A stretch of DNA of 64,000 bases from NCBI RefSeq assembly GCF_011455875.1, contig NZ_CP015031.1, forward strand, positions 248,001 to 312,000. Reading direction: 5' to 3'. A program made the translations under genes and the position numbers. Under the pieces are notes generated by a model that was not told where the DNA came from, searched no databases, and saw nothing but the letters and a program-made list of their open reading frames with translations. Below are positions 37,168 to 46,253 of the stretch, piece by piece (the stretch's first letter is position 1; each line of letters begins with the position of its first letter). This stretch comes from Basfia succiniciproducens (lineage in GTDB: Bacteria; Pseudomonadota; Gammaproteobacteria; Enterobacterales; Pasteurellaceae).

Positions 37168-38304
37168 ATGTTTGACTACGAAAGTTTACGTTTTATTTGG
37201 TGGATCCTAATTGGAGTGTTGCTACTTGGTTTTGTGGTAACCGACGGCTTTGATATGGGCGTTCTCACTTTATTACCTTTTGCCGGTAAAAAAGAAGTCG
37301 AGAAACGCATCATGATTAACTCCGTAGCGCCGCATTGGGACGGTAACCAGGTTTGGTTATTAACCGCCGGCGGTGCGATGTTTGCCGCATGGCCGATTGT
37401 TTACGCCGCATCCTTCTCGGGGTTTTATATTGCGATGATTTTAGTTCTGGCGGCATTATTTTTCCGTCCGGTAGGCTTTGAATATCGCGCTAAAATTGAT
37501 AATCCGGCATGGCGTAAAGCCTGGGATTGGGGGTTATTCCTCGGTGGTTTTGTGCCTTCTCTAGTATTTGGTGTTGCTTTTGGTAACTTATTGCAAGGCG
37601 TGCCGTTCGAGTTTAACGATTTACTGCAAGTGAAATATACGGGTACTTTCTTTGAATTATTAAATCCGTTTGCTATCCTTTGCGGTTTGATTAGCTTGTC
37701 TATGTTAATTACTCATGGCGCTGCCTGGTTACAAATGAAAACGACTTCGGATCTGCGTGATCGCGCTCGGGCAATCACTCAAGTCGGCGCATTTGCAACT
37801 TTAATTACGTTCATACTTGCTGGCGTCTGGTTGCTGTATAAAGACGGTTTTGTATTAAATAGTACGGTCGATCACTTTGCGCCTTCTTCGCCGCTGGGTA
37901 AAACCGTTTCATTGGAAACAGGCGCTTGGTTTAATAACTACTATGAAATGCCGGTATTGTGGATATTCCCTGCATTAGTCGTGGTTGGTGCATTATTGAA
38001 TATCGCTTCCTCTAAAGCGGATCGTTCAGGTTTTGCATTCTTCTTTTCCGCATTAACTATGCTAGGTGTGATTTTCACCTGCGGTATTGCAATGTTCCCG
38101 TTTGTAATGCCTTCGATCACTCACCCTGATATGAGCTTATTAATGTGGGATTCGACATCAAGCGAATTAACGTTAAGTTTAATGTTCGGTTTGGCTTTGG
38201 TGTTTGTTGTGATTATGCTTATTTATACTATTTGGGCATATGCCAAGATGTTTGGTCGTCTTGACGGCAACTTTATCGAAGAAAACAAAAACTCATTATA
38301 CTAA
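37168..38304 (+). CDS. cydB: Cytochrome bd ubiquinol oxidase subunit II
   Basis: Structural partner of CydA. The 378 residues match the family. Visible blocks are VVTDGFDMGVLTLLPF, NSVAPHWDGNQVWLLTAGGAMFAAWP and FRPVGFEYR near the N-terminus, and PFVMPS near the C-terminus. Eight to nine membrane segments. It begins 2 bp after the cydA stop behind AAGCAGGAGCC, so the two are co-translated. Confidence 0.97.
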   Translation: MFDYESLRFIWWILIGVLLLGFVVTDGFDMGVLTLLPFAGKKEVEKRIMINSVAPHWDGNQVWLLTAGGAMFAAWPIVYAASFSGFYIAMILVLAALFFRPVGFEYRAKIDNPAWRKAWDWGLFLGGFVPSLVFGVAFGNLLQGVPFEFNDLLQVKYTGTFFELLNPFAILCGLISLSMLITHGAAWLQMKTTSDLRDRARAITQVGAFATLITFILAGVWLLYKDGFVLNSTVDHFAPSSPLGKTVSLETGAWFNNYYEMPVLWIFPALVVVGALLNIASSKADRSGFAFFFSALTMLGVIFTCGIAMFPFVMPSITHPDMSLLMWDSTSSELTLSLMFGLALVFVVIMLIYTIWAYAKMFGRLDGNFIEENKNSLY

Positions 38305-38316
38305 AGGAGAATCATT

Positions 38317-38415
38317 ATGTTTTATTTAGCTTGGGTAGTGGGTGTGTTGTTAGCTATTTTAGCCAGTGTGATGATTACAATACGCATTGAAAAATCTGGA
38401 AAATTTGATGAATAA
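38317..38415 (+). CDS. cydX: Cytochrome bd small subunit CydX (YbgT)
   Basis: A 32-residue single-helix protein (MFYLAWVVGVLLAILASV… ending KSGKFDE) that stabilises the heme centres of cytochrome bd. The MFYLAWVVG start and the hydrophobic-then-charged layout match CydX. AAAGGAGAA lies before the ATG, 12 bp after the cydB stop. Confidence 0.95.
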   Translation: MFYLAWVVGVLLAILASVMITIRIEKSGKFDE

Positions 38416-38417
38416 TC

Positions 38418-38705
38418 ATGATTAATTCAGTATATCTATTAGTAAATAAGGGCTCTTGGCGAGCCCTTTCATTTATTTTAGCGATTTTATTAACCGCCTG
38501 CTTTTTCTTTAATATCCATCAATTTGCCTCTGAGCTGAGAACTGCAAATCCCATATGGGTAGTATTAATTTTATGGTCAACGGTTATTTTATGGATCCAT
38601 GGTATGGGCTTTGATATTCGGTCTGATTTGGGTAAATATTTATTTTTTCCTATATTTGGTTATCTCATTAGTTTTGTTGCGTTATTTCAGCATTTTTTAT
38701 ATTAA
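38418..38705 (+). CDS. ybgE: Cyd operon protein YbgE
   Basis: A 95-residue inner-membrane protein with three hydrophobic helices, always found after cydABX and of uncertain role. NKGSWRALSFILAILLTACFFF and ILWIHGMGFDIRSDLGK (in part) match the family. The ATG is 2 bp after the cydX stop. A GGGCTC/GAGCCC hairpin followed by T-rich sequence sits at codons 11-17 and looks like an intrinsic terminator inside the gene. Confidence 0.9.
   Translation: MINSVYLLVNKGSWRALSFILAILLTACFFFNIHQFASELRTANPIWVVLILWSTVILWIHGMGFDIRSDLGKYLFFPIFGYLISFVALFQHFLY
38448..38468 (+). terminator. Terminator-like hairpin inside the start of ybgE
   Basis: AAGGGCTC and GAGCCCTT pair perfectly around TTGGC and are followed by TCATTTATTTT. 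It lies within the coding frame, about 30 bases after the ATG. It could attenuate transcription after cydX. Confidence 0.5.
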
Positions 38706-38710
38706 AAAAG

Positions 38711-38925
38711 CTAGAGGCTATTTATTTTTTAAGTATAAATTTTAATCATCTTGAACCCTAGCACGGCAAAGCCGTACTAGGTTACACATAGTTCAGCCCC
38801 TTTGGGGCTGTGAAATTAGGAGCAGCAAAGCTGCTCAACTATGCGTAACCCAGTACGCTTGCGTGCTGGGTACAATAAATCGTTTAATTTTGTTTATTTT
38901 ATATACTTAAAACATCAACAAGCTC
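38711..38925. repeat. MITE-like interspersed repeat, full copy B
   Basis: Inverted, nearly identical copy of 2514-2726. Its ends AGAGGCTATTTATTTTTTAA and (complement) AGAGCTTGTTGATGTTTTAA are imperfect terminal inverted repeats, 21 of 27 positions alike. It occupies half of the 38706-39130 gap; the remaining AT-rich 200 bp before ybgC holds only the likely tol-pal promoter. Confidence 0.85.
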
Positions 38926-39130
38926 TAAAAATCATAGGCGTTCAATAAAATTTTTTGATTTTTAATTTTTATAATTTTTTAAAATTTAATGGGTTAAATG
39001 CTTGCTTATCATATTTACTAGCTCTAAAATACGCCAGTTTTACTGACCTTTTCGGGGAGTAGTAAAAGTAGTTGAGGATTTCTTTAAAACCGATTATAAA
39101 TCGCCTCTAAAGTAAGGACAGTGAATTGCA

Positions 39131-39532
39131 ATGAACAACACATTTCAATTTCCCGTACGCGTGTATTATGAAGATACGGATGCTGGCGGTGTAGTTTATC
39201 ATGCTCGTTATTTACATTTTTTTGAACGGGCAAGAACGGAATTTTTGCGTACCTTGAATTTTTCGCAAAATCAATTATTGCATGAACAAAACATTGCATT
39301 TGTGGTCAAATCGATGAATATCGACTATCGATTTCCGGCTTGCCTGGATGATGCATTGATTGTTGAGAGCGAAGTTGTAGAAGTCAAAGGGGCGACAATC
39401 CTATTCTCACAAATATTAAAAAGAGATGAATTAGTTTTAACTACGGCTACGGTAAAAGTAGCCTGTGTTGATCTTGGTAAAATGAAACCTGCGGCACTTC
39501 CGGCAGAAGTGAAGGCCGCAATTTCTAAGTAG
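39131..39532 (+). CDS. ybgC: Tol-Pal system-associated acyl-CoA thioesterase YbgC
   Basis: A 133-residue hotdog-fold thioesterase acting on short-chain acyl-CoA or acyl-ACP, always at the head of tol-pal operons. The active-site block [17 protein letters not shown] has the catalytic Asp (about residue 17-18). [10 protein letters not shown] follows. It precedes tolQ by 22 bp. Function in the Tol system is not settled. Confidence 0.95.
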   Translation: MNNTFQFPVRVYYEDTDAGGVVYHARYLHFFERARTEFLRTLNFSQNQLLHEQNIAFVVKSMNIDYRFPACLDDALIVESEVVEVKGATILFSQILKRDELVLTTATVKVACVDLGKMKPAALPAEVKAAISK

Positions 39533-39554
39533 ATATCTTTTTCGGAGTTATGTA

Positions 39555-40241
39555 ATGTCAGGTGATTTGAATTTTTTCGAATTATTTATTAAGGCGAGTA
39601 TCGTCGTTCAAATTGTTATTTTAATTTTAATCGCATTCTCGGTTATTTCCTGGACGATTATTATCCAACGCAGCCGCGTATTAACGACAGCGCTAAAAGA
39701 TTCTTCAGCATTTGAAGATCGTTTTTGGTCCGGCGAAGACTTAACCAAACTTTATGAAGGTTTATCAAACCGTCGCGACGGCTTAACCGGTAGTGAACAG
39801 ATTTTTTATGTAGGGTTTAAAGAGTTTTCCCGCTTAAAACAAGCAAATCCGGAAGCTCCCGAGTCAATTATTGAAGGTAGCTCTCGTGCTATGAACCTGA
39901 CAATGAATCGTGAAATTGAAGAATTAGAAGGCCGCATTCCGTTTTTAGCCACAGTGGCTTCGATCAGCCCGTATATCGGCTTGTTCGGTACCGTGTGGGG
40001 GATTATGCACGCATTTATGGGATTAAGCGGCGCGAAACAGGCAACCCTGCAAATGGTGGCACCGGGTATCGCCGAAGCATTGATTGCAACGGCAATCGGT
40101 TTGTTTGCTGCGATTCCTGCGGTAATGGCATATAACCGCTTAAGCTTACGTCTAAATAAATTAGAACAAAATTATGGCAATTTCATTGATGAATTTACCA
40201 CAATTTTACATCGCCAGGTATTTGGCAGCAAAACTCATTAA
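39555..40241 (+). CDS. tolQ: Tol-Pal system protein TolQ
   Basis: Inner-membrane proton-channel component, homologous to ExbB/MotA, driving TolA for outer-membrane constriction at division. The 228 residues have three membrane helices (about 15-40, 135-155 and 170-190). The conserved blocks [21 protein letters not shown] and [19 protein letters not shown] are present. It is second in the operon, behind GGAG. Confidence 0.97.
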   Translation: MSGDLNFFELFIKASIVVQIVILILIAFSVISWTIIIQRSRVLTTALKDSSAFEDRFWSGEDLTKLYEGLSNRRDGLTGSEQIFYVGFKEFSRLKQANPEAPESIIEGSSRAMNLTMNREIEELEGRIPFLATVASISPYIGLFGTVWGIMHAFMGLSGAKQATLQMVAPGIAEALIATAIGLFAAIPAVMAYNRLSLRLNKLEQNYGNFIDEFTTILHRQVFGSKTH

Positions 40242-40311
40242 TGTAAGCTTTTTTATCGCACTTTACTGATGAAAAGTGCGGTTAATTTTTGAAGAATTTT
40301 ACGAGGTTCCT

Positions 40312-40734
40312 ATGGCTTATCGCCGTAAAGAAAGAAATATTAAATCCGAAATTAACATCGTGCCTTTTTTGGACGTATTGTTAGTTTTGGTGCTTATTTT
40401 CATGGCAACCGCACCAATTATTAGTCAAAGCGTAGAAGTTGATCTGCCTGATGCCGTTGAAAGTCAAAACGTCTCGAATGAAGATAAAGTACCTGTAATT
40501 ATTGAAGTTGCCGGAGTCGGACAATATGCGATTTCCATTGCAGGGCAGCGCACGGAAAATTTAACTGAAGAAATGGTTACCGAACAAACCAGAGCGGAAT
40601 TTGAAAAAGATCCGAACACAATGTTTTTAATTGGTGGCGCACGTGACGTGCCTTATGAAGAAGTAATCAAGGCACTTAATTTACTTCATCTTGCGGGTAT
40701 TAAATCTGTTGGTTTAATGACAGATCCAATTTAG
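40312..40734 (+). CDS. tolR: Tol-Pal system protein TolR
   Basis: ExbD-like partner of TolQ: a single N-terminal membrane helix and a periplasmic domain. The 140 residues start at 40312 (MAYRRKERN), where GAGG lies 6 bases before; the extended frame from 40276 gives a non-family leader. The essential Asp lies in NIVPFLDVLLVLVLIFM. The gap after tolQ holds two facing uptake-signal-like sequences that could form a hairpin. Confidence 0.96.
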   Translation: MAYRRKERNIKSEINIVPFLDVLLVLVLIFMATAPIISQSVEVDLPDAVESQNVSNEDKVPVIIEVAGVGQYAISIAGQRTENLTEEMVTEQTRAEFEKDPNTMFLIGGARDVPYEEVIKALNLLHLAGIKSVGLMTDPI

Positions 40735-40751
40735 TTTGAATAGGATAAGCG

Positions 40752-41930
40752 GTGAAAAATAATCGACAAAACAAAGAAAGAAGTGCATTTCTGACATCAT
40801 TGGTTTTGCACATACTCTTGTTCGGTTTGTTGATCCTGAGTTCTTTCTACCACACAGTGGAAGTTATGGGCGGCGGTGAAGGTGACGGCGAAGTTATCGG
40901 CGCAGTAATGGTTGATACGGGCGCAGCCGCTAAAGAGTGGGGACGTATTCAACAAGATAAAAAAGGGCAAACGGATAAACAAAAACAAAAGAAAGTGCCT
41001 GATCAAGTTGATGAAGAACAGCATTCGCCAGAGCCCGAACAGAAAATAGAAGAACAAGTTGAAAAGCAAAAACAACAAGAACTTGAAAAACAAAAACAGT
41101 TAGAACAACAAAAACAAGCGGAGCAGCAAAGACAACAAGAGTTAAAAGCTCAGAAGGAAGCTGCGGAAAAAGCGAAGGCAGAAGCGGAAGCGAAAGCAAA
41201 AAGAGAAGCGGAAGCGGCAAAATTAAAAGCGGATGCCGAAGCAAAACGCCTCGCGGCTGCTGCGAAACAAGCGGAAGAAGATGCGAAAGCCAAAGCAAAA
41301 GCAGAGGTTGAAGCAAAAGCCAAAGCGGAAGCAAAAGAAAAAGCTGCTGAAGAAGCTAAACTAAAAGCACAAGCGGAGGCCAAAGCTAAAGCGGAGGCTG
41401 AAGAAAAAGCTAAAGCTGAAGCCAAGGCAAAAGCCGATGCCGAAGCAAAAGCCAAAGCAGAAGCTAAGGCGAAAGCTGATGCCGAAGCAAAAGCCAAGGC
41501 GGATGCGAAAGCAAAATCTGATGCAAAAGCAAAACAAGCAGCACTGGATGATTTCTTAAATGGCGGCGATGTCGGTGGCGGTAGTGCTATGAAAGGCGGC
41601 AATGCCAATAAAGCGGGCAGCCAGGGTAGCGGTGCAGGTTTAGGTGCCGGCGACGGCGGTAAAGTCGGTGATCAATACGGAGCGGTGATTAAACGTGAAA
41701 TCAAACGTCGTTTCTTAAAAGATCCTAGTTTTGCCGGTAAAGTATGTAGCATTAGAATTCAATTAGCCCGTGACGGAACAATTACCGGATACCAAAAAGT
41801 TTCTGGTCCGGATGATATTTGTACGGCAGCGTTAAGTGCGGTAGCAAGAACGAAAAAAGTTCCTGCGGCACCGTCTGATGATGTGTACAATAAATACAAA
41901 AATCCAATTATTGACTTTGATTTAAAATAA
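40752..41930 (+). CDS. tolA: Tol-Pal system protein TolA
   Basis: Inner-membrane-anchored protein spanning the periplasm and linking TolQR to TolB/Pal. The 392 residues begin at a GTG. An N-terminal helix (FLTSLVLHILLFGLLILSSF) is followed by a long helical region (about residues 75-275) of Gln/Lys-rich and then Ala/Lys/Glu repeats (units like AKAEAKAKADAE). Domain III (about 300-392) has the two cysteines (GKVCSIRIQL and DDICTAAL). The repeats are low-complexity and give long false frames on the other strand. Confidence 0.96.
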   Translation: MKNNRQNKERSAFLTSLVLHILLFGLLILSSFYHTVEVMGGGEGDGEVIGAVMVDTGAAAKEWGRIQQDKKGQTDKQKQKKVPDQVDEEQHSPEPEQKIEEQVEKQKQQELEKQKQLEQQKQAEQQRQQELKAQKEAAEKAKAEAEAKAKREAEAAKLKADAEAKRLAAAAKQAEEDAKAKAKAEVEAKAKAEAKEKAAEEAKLKAQAEAKAKAEAEEKAKAEAKAKADAEAKAKAEAKAKADAEAKAKADAKAKSDAKAKQAALDDFLNGGDVGGGSAMKGGNANKAGSQGSGAGLGAGDGGKVGDQYGAVIKREIKRRFLKDPSFAGKVCSIRIQLARDGTITGYQKVSGPDDICTAALSAVARTKKVPAAPSDDVYNKYKNPIIDFDLK

Positions 41931-41971
41931 TTGTTTTTTTGGAAAGTAAGATAAACCGATAAGGTGGTATG

Positions 41972-43264
41972 ATGAAATTTTTAACTCGCATGTTAAGTGC
42001 ATTCGCCGTATTATTTTTTGCGATTAGTACTGCACAAGCGGATGATGAAGTCCGAATCGTAATTGATGAAGGTGTTGATGGGGCTCGCCCTATTGCTGTG
42101 GTTCCGTTTAAAACAAACGGTTCCGTACCCGCAGATATTGCAGAAATTGTGACCGCAGATTTACGTAACAGCGGTAAATTTAATCCGATTCCGGTAAGTC
42201 AAATGCCGCAACAACCCGCTTCCGCATCGGAAGTAACACCGGATGCTTGGGCAGCTTTAGGGGTTGATGCCATTGTTGTTGGTCAGGTAACCGCAACAGG
42301 TAACGGTTATAATATTGCCTATCAATTGGTTGATACTGTTGGTGCTTCAGGCGGTGCGGGCTCGGTATTGGCACAAAATTCCGTAACCGTAGGCGCTAAA
42401 TGGATTCGTTATGGCGCGCATACCGTCAGCGATGAAGTTTTTGAAAAGTTAACGGCAATTAAAGGTGCTTTCAGAACGCGTATCGCTTATGTGGTACAGA
42501 AAAACGGCGGCTCTAAACCTTATGAAATTCGTGTGGCGGATTATGACGGTTTCAATCAATTCATTGTAAACCGCAGCTCACAACCAATTATGTCTCCTGC
42601 TTGGTCTCCTGATGGTAAACGCTTAGCTTATGTTTCGTTTGAAAACAGAAAATCACAGTTGGTTGTTCAGGATTTAGGTTCCGGTGCACGTAAAGTTGTG
42701 GCTTCATTCCAAGGTCATAACGGCGCGCCGGCATTTTCACCGGACGGTTCGCGTTTAGCCTTTGCTTCAAATAAAGAAGGGCAATTAAATATTTATGTAA
42801 TGGGCGCCAACGGCGGTCAGCCGACTCAATTAACAAGCGGTTCCGGTAATAATACCGAACCTAGTTGGTCACCGGACGGCAGTTCAATTTTATTTACCTC
42901 GGACAGAGGTGGGTCACCACAGGTGTATCGCATGAGTTCTTCAGGCGGTGCGGCATCACCTGTTGGTGGTCGAGGCAGCGCTCAAATCAGTAGCGATGGT
43001 AAAACATTAGTGATGATTAACGGTAATAATAATGTTGTAAAACAAGATGTTACCAGTGGTGCAAGTGAAGTATTGAGCACTTCTTTCTTAGGTGAGAGCC
43101 CTAGTCTTTCACCAAATGGTATTATGATCATTTATAGCTCTACCCAAGGGTTAGGAAAGGTGTTACAATTAGTGTCCGCAGACGGACGCTTTAAAGCGCG
43201 GTTACCAGGAACAGACGGACAAGTAAAATTCCCGGCTTGGTCACCGTATCTAGATAAAAACTAA
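41972..43264 (+). CDS. tolB: Tol-Pal system beta-propeller protein TolB
   Basis: Periplasmic protein binding Pal and TolA. The 430 residues start at the second of two ATGs (41972), better spaced from AAGGTGG than 41969. Signal peptide: [17 protein letters not shown], before DDEVRIVID. An N-terminal alpha/beta domain ([18 protein letters not shown]) precedes a six-bladed WD40-like propeller with repeats such as [31 protein letters not shown] and [16 protein letters not shown]. Confidence 0.97.
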   Translation: MKFLTRMLSAFAVLFFAISTAQADDEVRIVIDEGVDGARPIAVVPFKTNGSVPADIAEIVTADLRNSGKFNPIPVSQMPQQPASASEVTPDAWAALGVDAIVVGQVTATGNGYNIAYQLVDTVGASGGAGSVLAQNSVTVGAKWIRYGAHTVSDEVFEKLTAIKGAFRTRIAYVVQKNGGSKPYEIRVADYDGFNQFIVNRSSQPIMSPAWSPDGKRLAYVSFENRKSQLVVQDLGSGARKVVASFQGHNGAPAFSPDGSRLAFASNKEGQLNIYVMGANGGQPTQLTSGSGNNTEPSWSPDGSSILFTSDRGGSPQVYRMSSSGGAASPVGGRGSAQISSDGKTLVMINGNNNVVKQDVTSGASEVLSTSFLGESPSLSPNGIMIIYSSTQGLGKVLQLVSADGRFKARLPGTDGQVKFPAWSPYLDKN

Positions 43265-43275
43265 GGAGAAAATCA

Positions 43276-43737
43276 ATGAAATTAGCAAAATTATTGTTAG
43301 TTGCACCAGTATTAGCATTAGCAGCATGTAGTTCATCAAACAACGATGCTAGCGCAGACGGCGCAAATGCAGGCGCACAATACGGTGGTATGTCAGTACA
43401 AGATTTAACAACTCGTTATAACACCGTTTATTTTGCATTCGATAAATATGATATCGAAGGCGAATACCAACAATTATTAGATGCTCACGCTTCATACTTA
43501 ACAGCAACTCCGGCAGCTAAAGTATTAGTTGAAGGTAACGCTGATGAACGTGGTACACCGGAATACAACATCGCATTAGGTCAACGTCGTGCGGATGCAG
43601 TTAAAGATTTCTTATCAGCTAAAGGTGTTCAAGCTGGTCAATTATCAACTGTTTCTTACGGTGAAGAAAAACCTGCAGTGTTAGGTCATGACGAAGCAGC
43701 TTATGCTAAAAACCGTCGTGCAGTGTTAGCATACTAA
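43276..43737 (+). CDS. pal: Peptidoglycan-associated lipoprotein Pal
   Basis: Outer-membrane lipoprotein anchored to peptidoglycan. The 153-residue precursor has a lipobox LALAACSSS (Cys19), so it is processed by signal peptidase II. The OmpA-like domain has the peptidoglycan-binding segment [27 protein letters not shown]. influenzae P6 is the orthologue. It ends the operon; a terminator follows. Highly biased codon use fits strong expression. Confidence 0.98.
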   Translation: MKLAKLLLVAPVLALAACSSSNNDASADGANAGAQYGGMSVQDLTTRYNTVYFAFDKYDIEGEYQQLLDAHASYLTATPAAKVLVEGNADERGTPEYNIALGQRRADAVKDFLSAKGVQAGQLSTVSYGEEKPAVLGHDEAAYAKNRRAVLAY

Positions 43738-43778
43738 TTATTTGAATAATTTAACTTATATTCATTATTAGTTCTAAA

Positions 43779-43808
43779 ACAGGAGTTATTTATAGCTCCT
43801 GTTTTTTT
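43779..43808 (+). terminator. Terminator of the tol-pal operon
   Basis: ACAGGAG and CTCCTGT form the stem, followed by TTTTTT, about 40 bp after pal. Confidence 0.88.
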
Positions 43809-43939
43809 GTTGCTTAGACTAAACATTAATGAAGTAATAATGATGAAATAATTTATTTCTCATAAATGAGGATTATTGTTCAAAATTTACTAAATTTGTT
43901 GCCTATTTAGGCAAATAAAAAAAATAATGAAAAAATTAG

Positions 43940-43967
43940 TTGATTATTAAATTAAAATCCGTATTAT
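43940..43967 (+). promoter_or_regulatory. Promoter of the tRNA-Lys cluster
   Basis: TTGATT (43940-43945) and TATTAT (43962-43967), spaced 16 bp, end 28 bases before the first tRNA-Lys. Confidence 0.7.
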
Positions 43968-43995
43968 AAGCACCCGTTACACAGCGTAACCTTGT

Positions 43996-44071
43996 GGGTC
44001 GTTAGCTCAGTCGGTAGAGCAGCGGACTTTTAATCCGTTGGTCGAAGGTTCGAATCCTTCACGACCCACCA
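43996..44071 (+). tRNA. tRNA-Lys (anticodon TTT), copy 1
   Basis: A 76-nt tRNA with encoded CCA. Acceptor GGGTCGT pairs with ACGACCC; anticodon arm CGGACTTTTAATCCG has TTT. Identical to the next two copies. Confidence 0.98.
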
Positions 44072-44102
44072 CTTAAAATTTGGTTTTATCCATATTCAAT
44101 AT

Positions 44103-44178
44103 GGGTCGTTAGCTCAGTCGGTAGAGCAGCGGACTTTTAATCCGTTGGTCGAAGGTTCGAATCCTTCACGACCCACCA
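44103..44178 (+). tRNA. tRNA-Lys (anticodon TTT), copy 2
   Basis: Identical to copy 1, after a 31-bp spacer. The unit of gene plus spacer is 107 bp. Confidence 0.98.
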
Positions 44179-44209
44179 CTTAAAATTTGGTTTTATCCAT
44201 ATTCAATAT

Positions 44210-44285
44210 GGGTCGTTAGCTCAGTCGGTAGAGCAGCGGACTTTTAATCCGTTGGTCGAAGGTTCGAATCCTTCACGACCCACCA
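44210..44285 (+). tRNA. tRNA-Lys (anticodon TTT), copy 3
   Basis: Identical to copies 1 and 2; the 31-bp spacer before it is identical to the first spacer. Confidence 0.98.
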
Positions 44286-44311
44286 CTTAATTCCCAAAGA
44301 TTCTTTATTAT

Positions 44312-44327
44312 TGCGATCCTGATCGTA
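44312..44327. promoter_or_regulatory. CRP-S (competence regulatory element) site upstream of comN
   Basis: TGCGATCCTGATCGTA fits the CRP-S pattern TGCGA-N6-TCGCA (9 of 10), the Sxy-dependent CRP sites of Pasteurellaceae competence genes. It lies 70 bp before comN, immediately after the last tRNA-Lys. Confidence 0.75.
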
Positions 44328-44396
44328 AAATTTACTTATTTGATTTCTTTATTTGTCATATCTCTTTTAAAGTGCGGTCAAAAATAAGGAAATTTT

Positions 44397-44927
44397 ATGA
44401 GGAAAGGTTTTTCATTAATTGAATTTCTAACTGTGCTGTTATTAATCAGTATTTCCGGTTCGCTGACGCTCTCCGGTTGGCAATCTTTAGGTGAAAGCCA
44501 AATGCTGCAACAGGAACAACAACGGTTGTTGCTTTTTATTAAAAATATCCAGGCTCGGGTGGAAAATTCTAATCAGGTTTGGCACTTGGTTGCTAATCGT
44601 TCCTTTGATCAAAAAAATTGGTGTTTTACCGCACAAATCAAACATGATCTGTTTATTTGCGATTGCTTTTATCCCGCTTTATGTCCGAAAGAATTATTGC
44701 CGCATTTTTATTATCCGTTATTTCCTGACACAGTTAAATTTGTCGGTAAAAAATATTATCCTGCTATTACGGCGAAATTCGGTGGAGTCCGGCGAACCAC
44801 CGAGAATAATTGCTTTTCCCTTATTTCCTCCAATAAACAGAGCGTATTGAGTTTTTCAAAAATGGGAAATGTCAGTATCAAAAAACCGGGAAGCAGTTCT
44901 TCCTGCTTTAATACGGCGGAGGAATGA
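44397..44927 (+). CDS. comN: Competence pseudopilin ComN (PpdA/PulG-like)
   Basis: A 176-residue minor pilin-like protein needed for DNA uptake. The prepilin leader is MRKG, then FSLIEFLTVLLLISISGSL: cleavage after Gly4, Glu at +5 and a hydrophobic helix. The rest is a globular domain with several cysteines. It is first in a four-gene pseudopilin operon ahead of recC, the order of H. influenzae HI0938-HI0942, where these genes are CRP-S/Sxy regulated. An uptake signal and a CRP-S site precede it. Confidence 0.85.
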   Translation: MRKGFSLIEFLTVLLLISISGSLTLSGWQSLGESQMLQQEQQRLLLFIKNIQARVENSNQVWHLVANRSFDQKNWCFTAQIKHDLFICDCFYPALCPKELLPHFYYPLFPDTVKFVGKKYYPAITAKFGGVRRTTENNCFSLISSNKQSVLSFSKMGNVSIKKPGSSSSCFNTAEE

Positions 44928-45565
44928 TGATTTATCGTGGCGAGACCTTGGTTGGTTTGCTTATATCCATGACGCTATCTGCTTTTTTAATTTTAATTGC
45001 CGTGCAGTTTTATGTTTATGTTCAGAATACGAATTTACAAGTTATGCAGCGGCTAGAGTTGCAAGCGGAATTACAGAGTATTTTACAGATTATAGCGAAA
45101 GATTTACGCCGCACAGGATTTGACTTGCCTTATTCCGAACCTGAGAAAATTAAATTTGATCATTTCTCCAAAGAATCACCGAATAGCTGCGTTATTTTCA
45201 CTTACGGGTTGGGGGAGTCGGATAAAACTAAACTTAAAAAGCAAAATACAGAGGAAGATACGAAAGTAGTATTGGGTTATAGGCTATATAATCAGCGGCT
45301 GGAAGCGATTCCGCAGGCGAAGAAAACCAATACTGAACGCAATGAAAAAACCTTAGTTGAAGGTTGTTCTTTGCGCTTAGGCTGGGAACAATTGATTGAT
45401 TCGGATAAATTTGCCGTAAGTCAGTTGCAATTTAAATGGCTTGTTGAGAAGAAAGGCATTGAGATTTATCTCAAAGGGTATTTGAAACAACAGAAATCCC
45501 TTTTTTATGAAACATCTATTATCTTACCGATCATGAATGAGGTGATGTGGGATGAGAACCTGTAA
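44927..45565 (+). CDS. comO: Competence pseudopilin ComO
   Basis: A 212-residue pilin-like protein. The start at 44927 is chosen over the ATG three bases earlier because GGAGG is better spaced; it overlaps the comN stop by one base. The N-terminus MIYRG-ETLVGLLISMTLSAFLI is a divergent prepilin leader with a hydrophobic helix. The remaining sequence resembles PilW-like minor pilins (SILQIIAKDLRRTGFD). Translation is coupled with its neighbours. Confidence 0.82.
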   Translation: MIYRGETLVGLLISMTLSAFLILIAVQFYVYVQNTNLQVMQRLELQAELQSILQIIAKDLRRTGFDLPYSEPEKIKFDHFSKESPNSCVIFTYGLGESDKTKLKKQNTEEDTKVVLGYRLYNQRLEAIPQAKKTNTERNEKTLVEGCSLRLGWEQLIDSDKFAVSQLQFKWLVEKKGIEIYLKGYLKQQKSLFYETSIILPIMNEVMWDENL

Positions 45566-46253
45566 AAGTGGGTTTGCAACCCAGATGATTGTGTTTATCA
45601 TTGCCGGTCTTGCTGTATCGACAATGTTGTTCACCGATGATCAGCTTCATTATCATCGTGGTATTATGGCGCAGCGTTCCGCTTATGTCAGCCAAATGGC
45701 GCAGTTGCAGAATTTGGCAATAGAACAGATGCCTGTTATTTGCCAGCAAATTTCAGACGGATTACCCGATAACACAGCAAGTTATACGTTACCCATAAGT
45801 TTATCGACCTCATCATCAAATAAAAGTGCGGTAGAAATTTCGCATTTTTTGCGTTGCCGTCGTTATTCATTGCTAGCGACCAAGCCTACCAAAAAATTTG
45901 AAAGTTATAGTACGGCAGTGAATGAAGAGAATATCGAACTGTTTCGTCATAGATTTAATCAGTCTTATATAAATGAGGACACCGGTCAAAAGGTGTTTCT
46001 TTATTGGCTTGATGAAACGACCGAATCTTTAATCCTGAGCGGTGACACCAATGCCGTGGTTATTGCAAAAGAACCGTTGAAAATTGAAGGAAAAGGGCGA
46101 TTAAGAGGCGTTGTTATCAGTGATTATCCCGTAGAGCTTGAAGGCGTTCAGCTTAGTTACAATAAATATGTGATGGATTTTATTTATCGGGAATTCAGTC
46201 TGTGGAAATTAGCCGAACGCAGTTGGAGTGACTTTGATGCGGAAAATAACTAA
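45552..46253 (+). CDS. comP: Competence protein ComP (pilX-like)
   Basis: A 233-residue protein with an N-terminal SGFATQMIVFIIAGLAVSTML helix (in part), a prepilin-like start (G then FATQ). The body has cysteines and a C-terminal region with no recognised domain. It overlaps comO by 14 bp and comQ by 17 bp. It carries an uptake signal (about 45823). The position matches HI0940 in H. influenzae. Confidence 0.78.
   Translation: MRTCKSGFATQMIVFIIAGLAVSTMLFTDDQLHYHRGIMAQRSAYVSQMAQLQNLAIEQMPVICQQISDGLPDNTASYTLPISLSTSSSNKSAVEISHFLRCRRYSLLATKPTKKFESYSTAVNEENIELFRHRFNQSYINEDTGQKVFLYWLDETTESLILSGDTNAVVIAKEPLKIEGKGRLRGVVISDYPVELEGVQLSYNKYVMDFIYREFSLWKLAERSWSDFDAENN

Noticed and set aside
41150-41608. 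Long minus-strand frame opposite tolA (152 residues, Ala/Ser/Phe-rich), with another at 40930-41334
   Set aside because: It is the complement of the low-complexity Ala-Lys-Glu repeats in TolA; composition is a mirror of those codons and there is no ribosome site or homology.
44491-45123. Alternative plus-strand frames (119 and 84 residues) overlapping comN/comO
   Set aside because: They lack prepilin leaders and ribosome sites and overlap the better supported pseudopilin frames.
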